From: Xanthostigma xanthostigma | Lineage: Eukaryota; Arthropoda; Insecta; Raphidioptera; Raphidiidae | DNA length: 64,000 bases | Direction of reading: 5' to 3' | Assembly: GCA_963575645.1 (NCBI GenBank) | Contig: OY754465.1 | Span: forward strand, 38,900,401-38,964,400 | Part shown: one piece after another, positions 32,491 through 44,195 of the stretch | Numbering within the stretch: the stretch's first letter is position 1 | Layout of the letters: the number at the start of each line of letters is the position of its first letter | Made by a program: the position numbers and the translations under genes | Notes under the pieces: generated by a model | What the model was told of the DNA's origin: nothing | The model's database searches: none | Seen by the model: the letters and a program-made list of their open reading frames with translations, nothing else

Positions 32491-35280
32491 TGAATTATAC
32501 AGACTGGCGTTGGATAAACAATCATTAATAAGAAATTTTAATTTTAAGTTAAAATCCATAATTATAGTAACATTTAACAACAGCTAGCCTATGACACTTG
32601 ACGGATCTTTGGAATCATTTTGGTATCTTGTTTCCGGAAACCGAACGTTTAAGTTATATGCGCTCAGCTGTTGAGCGTCTCTAATCTACAATCTATCTTT
32701 GACTTTTAATTTGGGCTTGTGCCTGTTATATACAGACAAGGGTAAAAAAAACGTTACCATATGTTGCTTTGCTCTGGACTCCAGAGGATAAAAATTACAT
32801 CACATCAGGCCAGCATTCGTTAATGCGATGGTTTCGTATTATGTAAAAAAAAAAAACATATCCCTTTGGCTAGTCACAGTAGGGTAAAAACCGGGTTGCA
32901 GTACAGAACCCTGTCAACAAAATGACGTGTTTGTTTTCTACATGCATTGTGGCATTTAGAACATAAATAAGATTTTTGACAAATTTAAAATTTTATAAAT
33001 AATGTTTTTATCAACTTCAATAGTTGGTAAAAATTTTATCAATCTAACATCTGCACGAAGCACTTTTTTATTAAATATTGCAAAGTAATTTTGATAAAAT
33101 TTTAGAGATTGCTTAAATTTTTACAGAAGGGTTATTTTTCAATTTTGAAACAAGTTTAGACCCAATTTATTTAAACCTCTAAATGCAGCCTTTAAAATGG
33201 TATGTCCATTATAATAAAAAATAGTTTTTTTTGAACGGATTTGATTAAAAAACTATATGAAGAATTTTGATGAAACCTTTTTGGAAATGTTTCTTATGAT
33301 TCCATTCTGTTTTATGTTGCTATTTTATCGCAAAGTTTATTGACGAATTTCATTTATTTTTTGGTATAATATACTGCCTATATACAATTAATATCTATGT
33401 AAAATAGTGACGTGTTGTCAAGGCAAACCGGTATTCCGTCTTCTCCGGCGTCTGTGATATACGTTACAGGTACATAATATAAACCGGGAAACAGCCAGTG
33501 GAAGTTTTTAGACTTCTGATTCACAAGACCAGTGTATACTCCTAGCCGGAGAATTTTTTTGCTTTGCACTTCTTCAGAGACAAAATATTTGAGATGGTCT
33601 CATTATGCTAACATAACAAGGGGCTATTATTCTCGGGAAAAACCGGGTAAATACGGCTATATTCAACAAAAAAAAGTTACGACAGCGTAATATGGAAATC
33701 TACAAACCCGAACGAAGCTGGGCCGGGCTGCTAGTATTACATATGTACTGAATTTCGTGGAACATCTCGTATATCATAGCATTTCAAGTATTTTCTATGG
33801 ATATGTTCAGTTTTGAATATAGCTTCCTTTGTACGTTTCAAAGAAGTGAAATATATTCAAATTGTATGCATCAAGCTAAAGGCCAGGACTAGTGACCGCT
33901 ACCCCGCAGCGCGCTAGTTGATATTCTGCTCGGGTACGACCGCTATACAGCTCAACCCGTTCATATTTTCTTCTCACTTTGTCGTATACACTTCTCACTC
34001 ACTCGTTTCCAAAATAACAGGGCGTACAACAATCGGCATCGTTTACATAGGATACTGTTACATTGATGGCACACGGACTACGTACAGTGCCATTTATCAT
34101 TCTTTTCGATTTTGCCTAAATAACCCACCAAATGTCTACATTAGTTCAATATTTGTTTTTAACACGTTTTTGTTTTTGTTTGTGAAACAACTATATAATT
34201 GAAATGTTTAAAATTATTGATTACATTAATTTAGGATTGTAAGCAGCGTTTTAATCTTTATTTTTTAACTGAAATAACTATAGGTAATTATTTTTCCTAT
34301 TTGATACGTTAAGCGCTGTGGCATTTTGAGCATTTTTTAAGAAAATCAACTCGTTTCATATTTATATTAGGACTTTTAAGTGCGTTTGTGAAAGTATGAA
34401 TTGAAAAGTTCTTTACTGTTTTTATCCCCTAATCACTTTGTTATCAATTAACAAAACAAATGTGAATTATCTATGCAAAATTCAGATTTTTGAGCTTACG
34501 TTCTTTGAGGTGCGCTTTGTGAATTTCGCGAAATGTCTACTCAGTGAGTTGGCGTTTCGAACCAATGTGAAATTTACTTCTGAGTCCGTTTATGCAATAT
34601 AGCCCATATATGCATAGTACAACATAAATGATTTATATACATATATTGCAACGGATTACAGTCCTCAAACAGCAAAAATTCATAATGATAAATTAAAAGT
34701 CGTTTTTATGGCACTATTCGGTTATAAAAATATTATTATAAAATTAATTAAAAAAAAAAAAAAACAGTGTATACCTATTAGAATCGACTTTTCGATTAAT
34801 GAGGCTATTTTATTACTTCAAATGAGTATTAAACGCCGTGGTGTTTTCAACCCTAAATAGTAAATGTACTTTCATAGTAGATTTGGTATAACAGAAACTG
34901 AGCGTAACTATTAATGTTAACGCTAGATTTTAATTGACTGTTTGATAATGATCTAATTTTCGTTAATTCTTTACGGAAAATTATTTTAAAAGCAAAATTT
35001 CTATATAACGATTAATTGCAATTTTAGTCAGGTTGATGTATTATAGTATTGAAACAATGATCACGTTTCACTTTTATTTCGGTGATATTTCGACATTTCT
35101 TGACGAAAGCAATTCAATAATGTAGGTGCACTGTTAGCTGTTGCTGACTACCTCAGAAACTTGTGGTACGTGCAGCGACTGTATAGATGTTCCGTAGTCT
35201 AGACTGTAGACATCGACAAGAGCCATAACTGATTTAAAATCTAGTTGTCCCATGTCAAAATATCACACAGATTTTTATTT
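32491..35280. other. unassigned DNA, 2.8 kb
   Basis: A likely decayed retroposon end lies near 33700-33735 (aacccgaacgaagctgggcc then gggctgctagta). Otherwise no gene, tRNA-like or bounded repeat was found. Short frames at 33378-33569 and 33918-34202 lack recognisable features. Confidence 0.4.
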
Positions 35281-36005
35281 TACCATTCCAACTCCACGAG
35301 TGGTACTAATTATTTATGTCGAAATTCAAATTTAAAAATTTTAGAATATTTTTTCGTTTTGTGATCCCCTGACTCCACAAAAATATATATTTGGAAAACG
35401 TCTATGAGAACGATTCAGGTCAAACGGCTGATCGGATCGAAATAAAATTTTGGTAAGATGTTTGTTATACAAATATGAGGCGTCCGATTGATTTCGAGAG
35501 AAATCGGCGCATGATCAGAAGAGATATATGCTGTATTGTTATTTTTTTATATTACAATGATTTACTAATCTATTTATTTTTCCAAGAAAGTTTTGCAAAA
35601 AGGTTTTTTGAAGCTTCATAGTGTAAGCACTAATAAAGTTCTTACTTTATCGCAAATATTTATCGCAAATATTTTGTTTCGTTAATTTTTACCATGCGTA
35701 CTATAATATCAGGTATAATAATAGTTTTTGACGTGATAACGTCTTATAAATTGATGAAACACCGGCTGCATGCACGAAAAAGTGTCACGTTCCGAAAAGT
35801 GTCACGTTCCGCCTGAGCGTGCACTTGCAATTTTTCATCAATGTTTCTTTATGACGTTATCACGTAAAACTATCATCCGTAAACCGACTTTACAGACAAC
35901 CAATTTGACTAGTTATTGCCCGTGTCACGGCACGTGATAAAAGAAATTTTATTTTATTTATAATATGTCAAACAATAATTTAATATTTTTGAAGTTGGAA
36001 TGGTT
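35281..36005 (+). repeat. R1 repeat, full-length copy carrying a nested MITE
   Basis: It starts taccattccaactccacgag and ends gaagttggaatggt, so the terminal accattcc is inverted. The standard blocks are present (gaacgattcaggtcaaacgg, cggcgcatgatcagaagaga and tattgttatttttttatatt). At 35728-35905 it is interrupted by a GTGATAACGTC-type MITE, after which the R1 end resumes with tgactagttattgcccgtgt. Confidence 0.65.
35728..35905 (+). mobile_element. GACGTGATAACGTC MITE, short copy
   Basis: It starts ttgacgtgataacgtcttat, carries accggctgcatgcacgaaaa then a duplicated gtgtcacgttccg, and ends ttatgacgttatcacgtaaa then ccgtaaaccgactttacaga and caaccaatt. GACGTGATAACGTC and GACGTTATCACGT are inverted. 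It is a shorter version of the copy at 57628-57876; an interrupted copy lies at 40697-41358. Confidence 0.75.
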
Positions 36006-37709
36006 CTGTTGCCCATTTGATTGATTTATTTTTTTTGCGCAAAATAATTCTGTCTATTTAGATAGTTTTTTTAACAAAATATATTATCAGATTTGTAAAA
36101 TTTAGTTTTACAGTTTCGAATTCTTTTATTAAAGCTAGTACCGGGAGAAAACTACACATATTAGAAAAAGCTTACAAAAAAAAAAGATAACAAAACACAA
36201 CCTTTTGCATAACTCCGGGGTTCTGCGGAAGCCTGACTGGAAACCGTTTTGCTGCTCGAATCAGCACGAAAAAAAATTGAGTATTTGTTAAATACTGGAC
36301 TTGACTCGAGATAAAATGAATATTTGTTATTTTAAATTAAACGGTTTCATTGTGCAATCAATAATGTACCAAAAGCTAGAAAATAATAAATTATTATAGG
36401 TCACCAGTCTGCCGTTTTGATCAGACTAAAATAAACTTATGAAGCACATTTAGTTCTCAACTAAAACAGTGGAAATCCAGATATAAATTTCAAGCTCCAA
36501 CAAAGAATATTTCATTAAATACTCCACACTATTTTATTTTATTATTTAATTAAGCCGCAGGTTAGTGACCAATCATTATTTTCTAGCTTTAATACATCAT
36601 TGATTGTACAAAAAATCGTTTACGTCAAACGTGTTTTATCTATTTTATTTTAAACTTTTTGGTGCGCTTAAACAAAAGATCGATTTACAACCGGAAAAAG
36701 CTAGAGTGGTCAGAGAGTTACCACAGTGTTGTATTATCGCCGTAACTACATTTGTGTGCAAAGTTTCAATTCAATCGAATAACAGGAAGTGTGTGAAATA
36801 TCGGACGCAACATTTGAAACAAATAAATATATGAAACGGATTTAAACCTTTTAAGTATCAATTTCTTTGAAGTTAAAGAAATACATTGCGTAACGGTTCT
36901 CTATTAGAAACAATTCTCAGTAATTTCAGCTTATCAACCGGTATTATTGACCTGTAGATCAAGCAGCCAATGTCAACATTCTTTTCTGTTTAATAATCGC
37001 TTCGAAGTTTTCCTAATTTATTTTTCTGTTCAATTCGATGGCCACGTACTTCTACTATTCGGCTAGTATACTTGCCGTTTTGAGTTTTGTAAAACCAGGA
37101 GACCCAGCCCGTGCGTGGCGGTGGACCGATATCTGTCGCATGAACCAATATGGCGTCACGCACACACGTCCATGGCTTACATGTGTGTAGTGTCTGTGAA
37201 GTAAAACAACTTTGGTAACTATGGCAAAAACAGGTGAAAGAATCAAAGTTTTCCCAGGCAGTGATAACAGCGCCATCTAGCGTGTACTATAGAAAACGAC
37301 CCGTTTCGAAACACGGTAAGCATAGGAAGCTAGGTCTTCTGGTTATAGACTTCATGTGTGCAAAATTTAGTTGGACATGTAATGGTTTTCTTCATAAGTG
37401 CAACCTAACATTTGCAGTTTGAACCGTTGTGCAGTCGATGCCACATCCTACCTTTGCTCTATAATCAAGTGACTCAACTTTTTAACGTCTTCTTCACATC
37501 TCGGCTATTATGTTAACACATAAAACTAGGGCAGTAAAATTTCAGGCAGTTCTAAAACTAGTACTTATCATTTATGATCATTTGTTCCAGTAATGAACTC
37601 GAGGCCAGATGCTAATGATCTTAGTTGTCGAGCATCTACTCTCTCCCTCCGCCTCTCTCTTGCTTTTTCTTGAATTGGTGGCAATCGAAAAAAAAAAAAT
37701 GAATACGAC
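36006..37709. other. unassigned DNA, 1.7 kb
   Basis: No gene is recognised. The 37040-37300 stretch is less AT-rich and has frames on both strands without known motifs. Confidence 0.4.
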
Positions 37710-38052
37710 AGTCTGTGAGCACAATATAGATCAAATGGCTGAGCGTATCGAAACCAAATTTTGGTAAGATGTTTGACATGTAAATATGAAAAGTCCTATT
37801 ATTTTGGGGGAATATTTCCAGTTAAGTGATATGCTCTATAACATAATTTTTCTGTTATAATAGTATACTTTTCATACCGGTTTTTTATTGTATAAGTTTT
37901 TCTAAGAAAGTTTTGTAAAAAAATTTTATTAAACTTCATTGTTTTCAAAATATTTTCAAAATAAAAAAATCGACTGTCTTTTGTTCTAAAAGATTGCCAA
38001 AAAGAAATTGGTTAGGTAGCTGACAAGCATGCTTTGGTTAATTTTTACATAT
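37710..38052 (+). repeat. R1 repeat, internal fragment
   Basis: It begins near gtctgtgagcacaatataga then tcaaatggctgagcgtatcg, continues through tatgctctataacataattt and ataccggttttttattgtat, and reaches acaagcatgctttggttaat. These are R1 blocks in the same order as 1360-1680; both accattcc ends are absent. Confidence 0.55.
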
Positions 38053-38557
38053 GAAACCAGTCAAGAGCAAAAATCTAAATATTCATTACTAGTCATTATC
38101 TGTATCACAGCAGGCGTTATCAGTAATTTATTTTTATCATACCTTGATCGAAAGAGCAGCACTTTCAGCATCAATTGTAAGGCAGAAAGTCTAAAATTTA
38201 CTCCTTGGTGGGATTACACGCACCAATGCGGGAAGTTCGTACGTTCGGGCGGTAGTAAAGCGAAAATAGTTGGCAAAACCAAAAGTGCACATCCCGCAAG
38301 TTTTCCACTGTACATTATATTATAATGAAAAAAATTGAGAAAATAGATTAAAACAAATAAAAAAAAATAAAAATATACGAGAAACATTAGTAAAATAAGA
38401 AATTTTTTTTAGCAATTATGCACGGGTTTTGCTCTCAAAAATCCCGATTTTTTGAGTTTCTTGTCCTAGTTTATTGACTTTCTAGTTTATCGAAGAACGC
38501 ATTTTATAGACACAATATCCCAAAACACTATTTTTCAAGAATATCCCACCGCTACAC
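38053..38557. other. unassigned DNA
   Basis: A 98-codon frame at about 38029-38325 starts within R1 and shows no motif that I recognise, so it is not called. Confidence 0.4.
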
Positions 38558-38735
38558 TAGCGGTATGTGCAATAGATTAAAAAAAACAATTAAAAAATTA
38601 AAATGAAAAAAATAAAATGAAAAAAAAAAAAATAATAATAAAAAAAATATATGAGAAATATATTATATATAATATATAAATATTAAGTGGAATTAAGTGG
38701 AATAAAATGGAATATAAAAAAAAAAAAATTCTTAT

Positions 38736-38810
38736 GTCAGCGGGAATCGAACCCGGCACCTTGGGATTACAGGACTTACGCTTTAACCGTTCGGCCACAC
38801 CGATGCCGTA
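38736..38810 (-). repeat. tRNA-like sequence, SINE head or tRNA relic (class II A-box type)
   Basis: On the minus strand it reads cggcatcggtgtggccgaac then ggttaaagcgtaag, ending ggtgccgggttcgattcccg. The TGGCCGAACGG A box is of the Leu/Ser type, and GGGTTCGATTCCC is a good B box. The anticodon region (agtcctgtaatcccaagg) does not form a clean stem-loop. A T-rich stretch follows on the minus strand, as in a SINE tail. The minus-strand frame through it is a well-known kind of spurious translation of such tRNA-like repeats. Confidence 0.65.
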
Positions 38811-39071
38811 CAACGCCTTTGTTATTATGGTATAGAAGTGTAGCAGTTATTTTACGTATCATACTACATTAATTGAGTATATTTATTATGTTTTTTTTGT
38901 TTTTTTATTTTAATTAGCTGTCAAAAATAATAAAAAAAAAAACTGTTTATAAAAATTAAACTACTGAACACATTTTAGTGAATTTAAATAGGGTTCTGGT
39001 CTGATAGTAAACAAAGTGAATAAAATATAACCCAAGGGGATCCGACCAAAATTGCGATCTGTAGAGTCGTG

Positions 39072-39121
39072 ACGTACGTACATACGTACGTACGTACGTA
39101 CGTACGTACGTACATACGTAC
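39072..39121 (+). repeat. (ACGT)n microsatellite
   Basis: About twelve tetranucleotide units of acgt/tacg with two cata interruptions, followed by cagaccaacc. Confidence 0.9.
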
Positions 39122-39363
39122 AGACCAACCGACAACTGCTGTTTGTGATTTTCAATTACAATTTTAATAGTATTTATGAACTCGAATTGATTTAAAAATG
39201 GTTCTGTTTTATAGATCAGAATCTCCTCTTTTCAAAAAGTTTCATTTTGAATGGATTTCGTGTGAAATTAACTTAGATATAACTTCTTATCTGAACGAAA
39301 GTCAGCTCTGATGCACAAAGCGATAATAAAGCACATACCGCTAGTTTAGCGGTATGTGCAATA

Positions 39364-40441
39364 ACAAATTAACTGTTGTTTAGATGTCATTTCCATAGCA
39401 ACTCTATTACATTTTAACTATTAGTCGCAAACAGCTGTCATTCATGTTTTTACTTATATTTTTTTTCTGTTTTTTTATGTAATTAACAAGTAATTAATTA
39501 ATTAATGTATTTAATAAGCGTGCTTACGACCAAAGTATAAATAAAAATACTATACACCATACTGGTATCATGGCGTGTAGAGCATGAATGTCACACTTTC
39601 GGACCTTGCAGTGTAATATGTAAATATGTCAAATGTCAATATTTTTTTAAGTTGCCTGTTCACTTTTATGATGGCTTAGGGGCCCATAATTCATTATGAA
39701 AGTGATTTTTAGAGTGCAGTTTTCAACTCGGTGATATAGATTAAAATACATATTTTCACCCCCGCCATACACCCCAGACGAATCTACTATAATTTAAGAC
39801 AATTATAAAAAAAAATTACCTACTGCAAAAGTGTCTAAACTAATTTCGAAGGACTAACGACGGCATTATTGTATGTCAACCAATCCAAATTAGCAATAAA
39901 TATAAATGAGTTTTTCGAACCCTCGTTAATGTGCATTTTAGCAATTGGCAGCACGTGCTCTCGTTTGGCTGTCTAGGACAACAGTTCTGACTGGTGTTTA
40001 TATACAGGGTATACTGCCGAAAAACTTCTAGGGAGTGAAAGATCACATTGCACTTAGATCGAAAATGTTTCTGAACGACGGTACGAGTGTTAAAATTTTT
40101 GTTAATTATTATTATTATTTTTAAGTGATCAGAGTGTTATAAAAATTATGTCAAATACACGTCTAAACTGCATAATAGGCTACGTGCAGCAGGTGTGTAC
40201 CCATTCAAAAACAAAATAAAGAGACAGATAAGTCCCATCTTCTGCGTGTTGAGGTTTTTCAACTTTTCTTGTTTTTTGTAGTTAAATTTTTGTGCAGTCG
40301 AATTTCTTGTTTTTTTTTATATATTACATTTTTATTTTCTTCCATTTTGGTAGTCATTTTTACACACTTTAGTTAAAATATTTTTTTCGTACTTAGATCG
40401 ATGTATTTATTAGAAAAAATTCCAGCCAATTAGGCGACGAG
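39364..40441. other. unassigned DNA
   Basis: No gene is recognised; AT-rich. Confidence 0.4.
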
Positions 40442-40696
40442 ACCATTCCAACTTCAAAAATGTTGACATTTGATTATAATAAAGAAAATAAAATTTCTGA
40501 TGTCGTGTGAGGTGACGCGGGTAATGGCTACATAATATGTTCCACGTTATGTAAAAATTAATCAAAGCATGCCTTACTAGTTTATTTCTGACAGATATAT
40601 AAAACTAAAGAGCGGCTGATTTTTGTTTATTTTCAAAATATTTCAGAAACTATAAAGTTTAGAAAAAAAATTTAACGAAATTTTCTTGAAAAAAAT

Positions 40697-40752
40697 TGGT
40701 TGTCTGTAAAGTCGGTTTACGGACGATAGTTTTACGTGATAACGTATTCCGT
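40697..40752 (-). mobile_element. GACGTGATAACGTC MITE, 3' half of a split copy
   Basis: The sequence ttggttgtctgtaaagtcgg, then tttacggacgatagttttac and gtgataacgta, is the reverse complement of the right end of the 57628 copy. Confidence 0.7.
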
Positions 40753-40789
40753 AATACATAACCTAAACCTCCCAAAATTTGGTTTCAAT

Positions 40790-41215
40790 CCGCTTATCCT
40801 TGGTGTCGGAATGATAAGAAATGTCAAAAGTGACGTTTGCAACTGTCAAAGTATTATGTTCTAATAATAATTAGTTATTCCAATACTTAACTTAGAAGGC
40901 GTTGCATTTCACAAAATACTAATGTCAAAAAATTGAATTAAACTTTAGAAATGCAGCCGTTTTCATGTTAAGACAAGACATACGTTATATTCTAATTTCC
41001 ATGTACGGCAAACAAAGACGACCGACCGCGTCGCGCCATGCATTAGACAACATTGCATTTATATTTTATACAGCTATTTTTCTATATAAATTTGTATAAA
41101 AAAACTGTTTAGGCAATTTCTTTTATACGAAATCTATGTAAAATGTTCTCCTCTTTCGTTTAAGACTGGTTTCAAACCGATCTGATTTAAATTGAGCGAG
41201 AAATTAGCAAAAAGC
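40790..41215 (-). repeat. gttccgta-family internal piece (reverse)
   Basis: On the minus strand it follows 43700-44045 in order: gctcaatttaaatcagatcg, cgaaagaggagaacatttta, then gtgaaatgcaacgccttct and attattagaacataatactt. The gttccgta start itself is missing. Confidence 0.55.
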
Positions 41216-41218
41216 ACG

Positions 41219-41358
41219 CACAGGGTCAGGCGGAACGTTACGCGTTACGAACGTTAGGAACGTTACGACCGTTACACTTTTTCGTGCATGCAGCCGGTGT
41301 TTTATCAATTTATAAGATTGGTGATTCATCGATTTATAAGACGTTATCACGTCAAAAT
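41219..41358 (-). mobile_element. GACGTGATAACGTC MITE, 5' half of a split copy
   Basis: On the minus strand it starts ttttgacgtgataacgtctt and has a duplicated ttataaatcgatgaa-like block, accggctgcatgcacgaaaa and a small array of cgttacg-type repeats (plus strand 41232-41275) before the cgcctga block. The cgttacg expansion is specific to this copy. Confidence 0.65.
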
Positions 41359-41565
41359 AAATAAAATAATAAGCCGTTATGACAAGTATACCATTATAAC
41401 ATAAAATCACCATTATAGCATAATATATATCTTCTGCGCAAGCGCCGATTTTCCCCACAAACAATAGGGCTCTTCATATATGCATACCAAACATATTGTA
41501 CAATTTTTGAAAAGTGATTTTTGACCTAAACTAGTACCATTCCCCACTAGTGGGCTGGAATGGTA

Positions 41566-42521
41566 AAAGATCCACATATACACCATAATGGCAGGTAACC
41601 CTTGAATTATTATATTTTTGACACTTCATGCATCCTATGTCATCTCGGGATTAAGGCAAATCTAATACTTCATTCATAAAAATCAATCTTACCGGTTTAA
41701 ATGCGCCTCCATAGATACGCATGAAAAACATAACCCTGCCTTTGCTGTCGCGCAGTTTAGTAAAAATATCAAAGATTTTGTAGGTACAATAAATAAAATG
41801 GTTTCTAAATTTCTCGCGACAAAAGAAGAAGTAAAAGTTTTTATCGGGAATTTTTTTCAACATCCTGTACATGCATGTATAGTTCGGTAATTACCGTCTC
41901 CATGCTGTAAATTAACATTCGCATTTGTTGGATTTCCCACGGGGATCCGCCATCAGCCACGGCGATGCTTCGCCGCTACACTCTGTTATTCCGCTCTTCA
42001 CATACTAACTTTGTTGTTGCTCTTATCACGTTCTACTTGGCTTCAAAACATCGGCAGTTCATTTAATTAAAACATATTTCATATTTAAAAAAAAACTTAC
42101 TGTGTTTTAAGTACTGCCACACAGCAAAATGAAATTATATAAATAAAACAATTTAATAAAACGTATCAGCTGTATTTACGCCCAACCGATATTGCCATCT
42201 TCTTAGCAGGCATATCTGTCAGTTCGGATGGTCACACATACAGATCGAGACTCGTATAGTGGTGGGGATGTTTTCAGTTTTTAAGATACGATTTCGGATA
42301 CATTTAACCCCACACAGGTTCAACATGGTTTCAGTTTCTAGCGAACTGAGTTAGACCATACTACCGTTGTCTCTTTTTATTTTAAAGAGCATGGGTCATT
42401 TGGAAAGTCAAAATTATTCAGTTTTGTCTACAACATAAGACTATTTAACAATAGTCTGGGTTCCAGTGGACTATGAAGAACTTAGCGGAAATAAGTTGTT
42501 CTCCGAATGGTCTCTTTAAAA
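41566..42521. other. unassigned DNA
   Basis: No gene is recognised. The 41930-42010 part is somewhat GC-richer (gggatccgccatcagccacg) but unassigned. Confidence 0.4.
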
Positions 42522-42948
42522 TTAAGAGTATTCGTGCCTGCAAATACCCCCTGCACCCTTCATCTCAAATCATTTCTCCTCGCCTAAAAACGGTTCGCGC
42601 TCTCCCGACGCCATTTTTAAAGCTAGAGGGTTCTGGTAAACGTCAAATGAAAGACAAAGAATCAGACTACAGATCCTTCAGGCGAATTTTTTGAAAAAAA
42701 ATCCTGAAAAAACTTACAACCTTTTGAAAAAAACAATAAGTTACATAATATTTCACACGTAGGCGAAACCGTTTTTCAAAAAATTCGCCTGAAGGATCTG
42801 TAGTCTGATTCTTTGTCTTTCATTTGGCGTTTACCAGAACCCTCTAGCTTTAAAAATAGCGTCGGGAGAGCGCGAACCGTTTTTAGGCGAGGGGAAAAGA
42901 TTTGAGATGAAGGGTGCAGGGGGTACTTGTAGAGACGAATACTCTTAA
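42522..42948. mobile_element. 427-bp foldback element
   Basis: Left arm 42522-42690 (ttaagagtattcgtgcctgc ... cttcaggcgaattttttgaa) and right arm 42776-42948 are reverse complements with few mismatches; the spacer is about 85 bp. The two arms translate to the same peptide in opposite directions (the part around YRSFRRIF ends both frames), which explains the mirrored short frames. No target duplication was found. Confidence 0.75.
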
Positions 42949-43482
42949 GGATACCCCCGCCGACGCAAAAATCCGACAAATTTCCCGGTCTGTATTACTT
43001 ATACGAGTTCGAGTGAATCTAACTCCAAATCACCTATCTGCCGTGTATTAAACAAACCGCTGCACATGAGGCTGGTTTTGCCGCTGAACTTGTTGCTTGG
43101 TTTCGCTGCTAGGTTCCAAGCGCGCTGTGACGCTGGATTTATTTATGGTTTTTATGTGTTGGCTTCACACGATGTGTGTTTTGAAGCTGAATTTTTAGAT
43201 AGTTTTGTCTCTGAACACGCTTGTTTACGACGTTTGCATATGTCACCCAAGTGACAAGATACTTTTTTTATTGATTCTCGCACAGAAACAAGAACGAAAA
43301 ATAGCTCCTGTTTTAATTTTGAAATCTAGCTTGTAACCACGCATGCGGGTCCGCAGTGACGTCATTTCCATCCTTGCAGTCAGCCATGATTCTAGCGGAA
43401 AAATCAACCCAGCTGCGTTCAAGGTCTCAGAAATTGGTTGTCAAACATTAAAGTTACGACAGTTGAGTGCACCTACTGTTGT
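42949..43482. other. unassigned DNA
   Basis: Contains a frame of 62 codons at 43066-43254 with no recognisable family. Some GC-rich patches are present, but no gene is supported. Confidence 0.4.
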
Positions 43483-43995
43483 TTTTAGGGTTCCGTACCC
43501 GAAGGTCAAACGGGACCCTATTACTAAGCCTCCGCTGTCCGTCTGTCTGTCTGTCTGTCTGTCAGCGGGCTGTATATCAAGAACCGTAATAGGTAGAGAG
43601 TTGAAATTTTCACAGAGTATGTATTTCTATTGCCGCTAGAACAACAAATAATTAAAAAAAACCCAAAACTCCCCAAAGAGCAGCAAATTCAGTTTTTTGC
43701 TTATAAGTCGCTCAATTTAAATCAGATCGTTTCGAGACCTGTCTTAAACGAAAGAGCAGAAAATTTTACATAGATTTTGTATAACAGAATTCGTCGAAAC
43801 ACTTTTTTTATACAGCTTTATATAGAAATAAAATGTATAAATTCAATTTTGTCTAATCCATAGCATACACGGGGATCTTCTGTCTTCGTTTGTTGCATAC
43901 TGTACTATGGGAATTTAAAATTTGCGTATGTTTTGTCTTAAAAAAAAATATTGCATTTGTTCAAAAACGAATGTCATTTCAAATCTTTTAACATT
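43483..43995 (+). repeat. gttccgta-family repeat, better-preserved copy
   Basis: It runs from tttttagggttccgtacccg through cgggaccctattactaagcc, a ctgtctgtctgtctgtctgt run, caagaaccgtaataggtaga and tgccgctagaacaacaaata, to gcatttgttcaaaaacgaat. The order matches 6615-7010. Confidence 0.7.
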
Positions 43996-44099
43996 AGTAT
44001 TTTGTGAAATGCAACGCCTTCTGAGTTAACGATTTGAATAACTAATTTTAATTATTAGAACATATTGCTTTGACAGATGCAAGCGTCATTTTTGACATT

Positions 44100-44195
44100 T
44101 TTTACCATTCCAACACCATGGATGAACGGAATGAAACCAAATTTTGGGAGGATATTTGATATGCAAATATGAAGAGGCCTATTGTTTTTGAGAGA
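44100..44195 (+). repeat. R1 repeat start fused to the gttccgta copy
   Basis: Begins taccattccaacaccatgga then tgaacggaatgaaaccaaat, at the same junction as at 7391. It leads into the tandem expansion. Confidence 0.55.

Larger units (their letters stand above)
38558..39363. mobile_element. segment bounded by a 17-bp direct repeat, containing a tRNA-like head
   Basis: TAGCGGTATGTGCAATA is found exactly at 38558-38574 and 39347-39363. The enclosed 770 bp begins with a long A-rich tract on the plus strand, has a tRNA-like sequence at 38736-38810 (minus) and an ACGT microsatellite at 39072-39121. The direct repeats could be a target duplication of one retroposon insertion, but the tRNA head does not sit at the boundary, so a composite or later rearrangement is needed. 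Confidence 0.45.
40442..41565 (-). repeat. R1 repeat, reverse copy with two nested insertions
   Basis: The outer ends are accattccaac at 40442 and ctggaatggt at 41556-41565, the inverted R1 termini. R1 sequence covers 40442-40690 and about 41359-41565. The middle is a MITE (40697-40752 plus 41219-41358), itself split by a gttccgta-family piece (about 40790-41215). The order of events is therefore R1 first, then the MITE, then the gttccgta piece. Confidence 0.6.

Noticed and set aside
38598..38813. Minus-strand frame starting in the tRNA-like sequence
   Set aside because: It is a spurious translation of a tRNA-derived repeat followed by a T-rich tail, a pattern common in animal genomes.
42473..42979. 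Pair of similar small proteins on opposite strands
   Set aside because: They are the two arms of an inverted repeat translated in mirror frames; reported as a foldback instead.
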